This document shows, piece by piece, positions 58,731 to 64,000 of a stretch of DNA of 64,000 nt; position 1 is the stretch's first letter; every line of letters starts with the position of its first letter. Made by a program: the position numbers and the translations under genes. A model generated the notes under the pieces. The model ran no database searches. It had not been told where the DNA came from and worked only from the letters and a program-made list of their open reading frames with translations. This stretch comes from Azolla caroliniana (taxonomy: Eukaryota > Polypodiophyta): contig JBHGNT010000007.1 in NCBI GenBank assembly GCA_043228905.1, positions 17,980,001 to 18,044,000 of the forward strand, read 5' to 3'.

Positions 58731-59460
58731 ACCAATGAACCCTAGGCCACAAAAAGAAGGAAATAGAAGGTTTTCTGCACGATACAAAAAGCAACATTCT
58801 AACTCTCAACGCTCTCATCGCTCCCCTTCCTCATCTTCTTCTCCATCCCATCATAGAGCTCAAGCCCACCACAACCAACGGTCTTCACCCCCTAGCCACG
58901 AGCCTATTCCGACTTTGCCGATATTCATCTCTACCGCCTTGCGTCGATGGCTCGTGGAAAAACGCTTGGATGGGTACATTAGGGTCGCGGAGGCACCTCC
59001 ACACTGTTGTCCAGAGGACAGAAATGTAAAATGAGGGAATTAGCAAACGCCGAGTCCGAGTATCACGGGCCACCGACGGCTCGACTGTGTATTAGGGGAA
59101 AAGTTATTTAAACGAGAACCAGTACCTCAGAGAAGGGGAGAAGAAAAATATAGGCGGAAGCACTAGCTTAGTCCTTCGTAACTAGATAAACTTGTAAGGT
59201 CACCGGCCATAGGCCGTGTTCTATAATCTTTTCTGTCATAGTAATATATCTGATTTGTGCCCATTTTGCTCCATGAGTCTGTGCTTTGATCCATACCTAT
59301 GAGTTCAACGCCGCCCACGTCTATCAAGACCTCGCTAGTGTTTTCTCTCTGAGCCCTGTCTCTCTCTCGACGCCTCTGTTACGAGCCTTCACGTACCACG
59401 CCCTTGAAGACCGATAGCCGCAGATCTATCGAAGGTGTTCACCCAAAGGAACGGGTAACA
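58731..59460 (+). repeat. Gypsy H 5' LTR (start uncertain)
   Basis: A TATTTAAA box at 59105-59112 and the end GGTAACA at 59460 followed by CAATTTGGCATGCC, as in D. The left border is not defined. Confidence 0.6.
58735..59034 (+). CDS. Open frame in the H U3 region, related to that of J
   Basis: A 99-codon frame with a Ser/His/Pro-rich N-terminus and RRWLVEKRLDGYIRVAEAP near its C-terminus. It matches the J frame over WL-x5-L-x-GY-x-RV-x2-A. It ends about 70 bp upstream of the TATA-like box. Function unknown; it may be truncated by a stop at 59032. Confidence 0.35.
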   Translation: MNPRPQKEGNRRFSARYKKQHSNSQRSHRSPSSSSSPSHHRAQAHHNQRSSPPSHEPIPTLPIFISTALRRWLVEKRLDGYIRVAEAPPHCCPEDRNVK

Positions 59461-59585
59461 CAATTTGGCATGCCCGGTTACAGCTGTGAGTGCACAGCGA
59501 ACTTCGTTGAAGGTAACCACCAGCCGCCGTTACGGCGCCCTCTCGCACCACGAGGTCTCGGCCACCCGCCCGACGCCCTAAGCCA

Positions 59586-61126
59586 GTGGAAGGAACTTCC
59601 GACTCGGCGGTCACTGACCAATCCTTTCCCGAGCAATCGAAGGATTGTCTAGTGCAATCCTCGCCACCGGACACTCGATCGCGAGTTGATTCACCACCAA
59701 AACCCCCGTCGAGCCCTCCGGAGGTCAATCAACCGGAACTAAACCCTTTTCCGGTGCTACCAGAAGACCCACAGTACGACATCATGCCGTACCCATACCC
59801 ACGATACACCGACGGACCAGACGCGGAGTTACCCATCCGTGCCTTCATATCCACGTGGCAGGCTAACCACTCCACGCACCGCCTCACGCCGGCCGAAATC
59901 GATGCCTCAAAGATTGCCGAGTTCACACTCTCCCTCGATGGACCGGCCGCACGATGGTACTCTCGCCTCGAAATAGGAGAGGCCACCACTTTCCAAATCG
60001 TGCGCACAAAGTTCCTTGAACTTTATCATCGCGAGGTGCCTAAACGGGAACTGCTCCGACAATTCTTCTCTATATGCCAGGAACCGCACGAAACGGTTGC
60101 GCAGTTCACGATCCGGTTCTAGGATCTCTACAGACAAGTGGCCGATGATGTCTCGACACAACATATACCAGACACTTTCCTATCCAGTTTACGAGAGCCT
60201 CTACGAACGACTCTCGCACTTACAAATTTCGCCAACCATACTATCGAACAAGTCATAGCGCGCGTTCTCGCCCTCGATCGGAACCAGCACGGCGCGGCCT
60301 TCTCGATGACATCCTTGCAAAACGCTCTTCCCCAAAAGGACAATCGCTTTCACCAAGCCCTCTAATGCACGACGTGTTCAGGATCAGGGCACCTGGCCCT
60401 CGAATGTCCCCACCAACCACAGTGTCCGATCTGTCAGTCTCGAGCTCACACGGTCGAGCAGTGCGAATATAATATGCTGAACCGCACAACGGCGACACCG
60501 GTCCGCTAGATCGAGCCACAAAATGCATACTCTCGGCAGGACGAGCGATATATCTACCGAGACCAGGATAATAACCGACCACGATCCCCGGACCGACGGC
60601 GCCGAGACGACGACTACCGACGTGATGACCATCGTGATCATTATTGCGATGACTGGCACAACGATTATGCTCGATATGATGACGATCGTGATGACCGGTA
60701 TGACCGACGGAACTCACACATTGATCGGCGAAACGACAAGTGCAACACACGCAACAATAGAAGACCTAATGACAACCGCCGACGGGACACTCCTCAAAAT
60801 GACCAGCGCAACTCCAACGCACCTCGGAACAACCCACCACCAAACAAGACCGAGAATCAACAACAACAACTTCCACACACAGACCGAGCGGACACCAGCA
60901 GCTCGACTGACGTGACATGTTTTAAATGTAATCAACTAGGCCACTACGTCACGCAATGTCCGACAACCAACCGTGGCAAGGCACCCGCGGTGAATAGTAT
61001 CATGGCCGATGTTCAAACGGTCACTACCCGGAGTAAAGCGTAGACTACTCAGTGGCAAATCCAGGATGAAGTACGTCACGCAGCAAAAGAATGGATCGAC
61101 ACGGCCAATAAAAATAATGTCGTACG
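59586..61126 (+). pseudogene. Gypsy H gag with four nonsense codons
   Basis: A single frame from 59586 to the Copia I insertion. It has the gag domain (YPRYTDG, TLSLDGPAARWYSRLE, KFLELYHREVPKREL), knuckles CTTCSGSGHLALEC (about 60.37 kb) and CPICQSRAHTVEQC, an Arg/Asp/Tyr-rich linker (60.53-60.76 kb), an Asn/Pro/Gln-rich stretch and a third knuckle CFKCNQLGHYVTQC (about 60.92 kb). Stops are TAG 60120, TAA 60363, TAG 60507 and TAG 61041; all fall where a relative or context indicates Gln. There is no frameshift. It is closely related to the D gag. The rest of H would lie beyond Copia I, outside the window. Confidence 0.85.
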
Positions 61127-61730
61127 TGTTGGGATTACGGTCCCTTCGGATGGGATGGTCGGATATCGGAGATGAATGCCGACAAGCCCGGTTTCAGTTT
61201 CGGATCCGGATGACGAAGACCCCGGTTTCGGTACCGGATGACGAATGTACCCGGAGAGCGATCCGGATGCAGGGACATATCCGTGAATATGTTCGCTATG
61301 GGCCCCTGAGGCTACAGTTGTAAATAGCCCAAAGTCATATAAGTATAAATATGACTTAGGGCAAACAGTTTTACTGTTGCTTCTCATTTTTTCTGTTTTT
61401 CCACTTTAGAGGAGTGAAGAGGGAGCAGCCGTGAGAGAGAGAGAGATAGAGCGCGAGAGAGGAAGAGGACGACGCCTCTGTGTATTTCCGCCGCCTGTGG
61501 CGAGGACAGCGAGCTCAAGGTCGTCGCCTTGGAGCTCGTCATTGTATACTTCTCTTTGTATAGTGTTGTTTGGAGTCTTGTACTCCCGTGGTTTTTCCCA
61601 TCTAGGGTTTTCCACGTTAATCTCTGTGTACTCGTGTATTTCTCTCTTTGGTTCCTATTTTCTGCTCCATTGATCCGCGATTACTCGGTTGTGGCCGGGT
61701 GAAGAAGGTGAATCGAAGCGTTGATTTTCA
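61127..61730 (+). repeat. Copia I 5' LTR
   Basis: Begins TGTTGGGATTACGG and ends TTGATTTTCA. It has CCGG-rich sequence at 61.14-61.28 kb, an inverted repeat ACATAT/ATATGT (about 61.28 kb) and a TATA core within an inverted repeat AAGTCATAT/ATATGACTT (61332-61357), as in F. Confidence 0.9.
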
Positions 61731-61762
61731 ACAAGCTGGTATCAGAGCAACTGTTGCAGAAA

Positions 61763-64000
61763 ATGGAAGGCGGCGGCAGCGGGCAGCCGGGGATGATGGT
61801 GCTGAATGCACAGAATTACGCCGACTGGAAGATCAAGATGGAGGATCTTCTGATTGTTCGGGACCTGTACGAACCGATTGATAGGTCGGAAATACCGAAA
61901 GGGGTACTTGAGTCGGAATGGAGGCTTCTGAACCGGAAAGCCGTTGCAACCATTCGGCAATACGTCGACGTGAGCGTCCTACAACATGTGGCAAACGACA
62001 CCAACGCATATGAAATGTGGAAGAAGCTGTCGGGCCTCTACGAGAGGAAGAATGCGTTGAATCGGACCTCCCTGATGAGGAAGATAGTGAATCTCAAGTA
62101 CCGGGACGGTGAGAGTATGGTGGAACACGTAAGCACGTTCATGGGATTCGTGAATCAGCTTGCGGCGATCAAGTTCCCGTTGGAGGATGCAATGCAAGCC
62201 ATCATCCTGATGTGTACATTGCCGGAAAGCTGGGAGAACTTGGTGGTGACTCTCAGCACCTCCTGCACCGAAGATAACTTGTCCTTGCAAACGGTAAAGA
62301 CAAGTATTTTGAACGAAGAAGCGCGTCGGAGAGATAAAGAACCGGCCTCCGACCCGAAGGCGCTGCTTACCGAATCGGATCGGGGAAGACAATGGAACCG
62401 GAGTCCGCAAAGACGGGAGAAGTCGGGGACCCGGTCGCAGTCAAGAGGAAGGCCCACATGCTTCCACTGTGGGAAGCCGGGGCACTTCCGAAAGAATTGT
62501 CGGCATTACCGAAAAGACAACGGAGCCGACGACACCGATTCGAAGAAGTCACCGGAGAGAAACGGTGCATACCGGGGAGCCACGGACCGGAGAGGTTCGG
62601 ATCGGCGAGGGTAGGACCGGAAAGGAACGACGGCACTCGCGGCAAGTGAGGAAGAAATCATGCTCATCACCGAAGAAGGTGAGCTAAACATTGCCGGCGA
62701 TGAGACGACCTGGGTGGTCGATTCCGGAGCATCGTTCCACCTGACCCCGGAGAGAAGATACTTCTCATCCTACACAGCCGGTGAGCATGGCTGTGTTCGG
62801 ATGGGAAACGAAGGTACGTGCCGGATTGCCGGCATAGGAGACGTGTGGTTGACAACCCCGACCGGATGCAAAATGCTGCTGAAGAATGTCCGACACGTTC
62901 CGGAGGTCCGACTGAACCTGATTTCGGCCGGGAGGCTAGATGATGAAGGCTACACGGGTAGCATCCAGAACGGCGTAATGAAGTTCAGCAAGGGGAGCCT
63001 GATAGTGGCTCGGGCCCGGAAAGACAACACACTGTACCTGATGAATGCCCGGTTATGTCCGGAAGAGCTGAATGTGGCAGCCGACACTGCCGGTGAGCTG
63101 TGGCACAAAAGACTGTGCCACATGAGTGAGAAGGGGATGAAGAGGCTTGCAGAAGACAACCTTATCCCAGTGAAGCATGTGCACCTGGAGAAGTGCACCG
63201 ATTGCCTGGCCGGTAAGCAGAACCGAACTTCCTTCCACTCAAGGCCACCGACGAGACGTAGCGCACCATTGGAGTTGGTGCACACTGATGTGTGTCAGGT
63301 AGAAACGAAGTCACATGGCGGAGCCCAGTACTTCGTAACATTCATCGATGATCATAGCCGAAAACTGTGGACGGCACCGATGAAGACAAAGGACCAAGTG
63401 TTGTGCGTCTTCAAAGAACTCCACGCGAGAGTGGAAAGGGAATCCGGCAAGAAGCTGAAAGCGATACGAGCGGATAACGGAGGGGAATACCGGGGGCAGT
63501 TCCAGGAGTACTGTCGCTCGAAGGGAATCCGACTCGAGTTTACTGTGCCGAAGACGCCGGAACTGAACGGGCTGGCCGAGAGGATGAACCGGACCATAAT
63601 GGAGAGGGTCCGGAGTATGCTGGCACATGCGAAATTACCCAAGGGATTTTGGGCTGAGGCAATGTCGACGGCGACATATGTGATAAACAGATCACCCTCA
63701 GTACCTTTGGACGGAGACACGCCGCAGAGAGTGTGGACCGGTAGGGAAGTATCCTACCGGCATCTGAAGGTGTTCGGGTGTCTCGCATACGTGCATGTGG
63801 CAAAGGACCGGAGAGGAAAGCTAGATCCAAAGACCCGGCCATGCATATTCCTCGGTTACGGCGACGACGAGTTCGGCTACCGAGTATGGGACCCGGTTGA
63901 CAAGAAGATATTCCGGAGTCGTGATATCATCTTCATGGAGAACAAGACACTCGCCGACTGGGAGTCGGAGAAGAAGATGAAGAGCTCCAAGTCGACCGGT
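61763..64000 (+). CDS. Copia I gag-pol polyprotein, 3' partial, one in-frame TAG
   Basis: From ATG 61763 the frame runs to the end of the window with only TAG at 62612-62614. Gag has NAQNYADWKIKMEDLL and a zinc knuckle CFHCGKPGHFRKNC (about 62.46 kb). The protease is WVVDSGASFHLTPERR (about 62.72 kb). The pre-integrase HH-CC region (LWHKRLCHMSEKG ... CTDCLAGKQ) and integrase core (FVTFIDDHSRKLW, IRADNGGEYRG, ELNGLAERMN) follow to about 63.75 kb, then the link to the reverse transcriptase. It makes the particle protein and the enzymes for reverse transcription and integration. It resembles tobacco TNT1-type (Tork) elements. This is one of the best-preserved polyproteins here. Confidence 0.92.

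Larger units (their letters stand above)
61127..64000 (+). mobile_element. Copia I, 5' part, running off the window
   Basis: Inserted in the H gag. The 5' LTR is 61127-61730, the primer site TGGTATCAGAGC is at 61737-61748, and the coding region begins at 61763. Strong similarity to Copia F in gag, protease and integrase. The 3' half is outside the window, so neither a target duplication nor LTR divergence can be judged. Confidence 0.92.

Noticed and set aside
29593-60365. Stop-codon readthrough before the first gag knuckle of D and H
   Set aside because: The stop differs (TAG, TAA), J has Gln at the site, and other stops in the same frames are also at Gln positions, so simple decay explains it.

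Overview
The window is nuclear DNA of a land plant, most likely a vascular plant with a large, repeat-rich genome. This rests on an intron-containing gene of the plant SUA/RBM5 splicing-factor family, Ty1/copia and Ty3/gypsy LTR retrotransposons of plant type (including a chromovirus), an L1-type LINE with a plant-style ORF1, and a hAT-like MITE. Nothing points to a particular species. There are no bacterial operons, rRNA genes or CRISPR arrays.

About 0.65-6.13 kb is the only host gene: twelve in-frame exons encoding two RRMs, a RanBP2 zinc finger and an OCRE domain. The first exon(s) are not identified. The C-terminal G-patch known from the family is absent: the frame stops at 6131-6133 and no G-patch exon was recognised downstream. 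A 945-bp hAT-like MITE with an 8-bp target duplication follows (6751-7695), carrying an internal ~24-bp minisatellite. Then come tRNA-related repeats and a decayed minus-strand LINE (8.3-14.0 kb) whose reverse transcriptase holds a 19-nt G run. A second LINE 3' fragment lies at 14.4-14.7 kb.

From 15.6 kb to the end the window is nested LTR retrotransposons, labelled A-J here. Copia A (15.6-24.5 kb, +) is split by Copia B (16049-21790, TSD ATGCA). Copia C (24.5-26.7 kb, -) is a relic. Gypsy D (about 27.9-51.8 kb, +) is broken by three insertions: a solo-LTR-like segment in gag (30033-30772), chromovirus E in integrase (32414-37700, TSD GCTCA), and Copia F near the end of integrase (38373-51699, minus strand, TSD GGAAA). 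F's own 5' LTR is split by Gypsy G (43329-51104, minus strand). Gypsy J (about 52.0-58.6 kb, +) and Gypsy H (about 58.7-61.1 kb, +) follow head to tail, related to D. Copia I (61127 to beyond 64000, +) interrupts H and runs off the window.

LTR comparisons by eye give an order of ages that agrees with the nesting: B (about 26 differences in 456 bp) and F (about 4% in the part compared) are older, G is younger, and E is youngest (one difference in 353 bp). D, H and J are oldest. Many in-frame stops in B, D, E, H and J lie where a Gln or Arg codon would differ by one C-to-T change, as expected from deamination of methylated cytosine. The most unusual features are open frames inside the U3-like regions of J and H, a possible -1 frameshift site at the gag/pol junction of G, palindromes around the TATA box of F and I, hairpins at the start of several LTRs, and a 43-bp inverted duplication in J. 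All coordinates and alignments were read by eye; no database search was possible.
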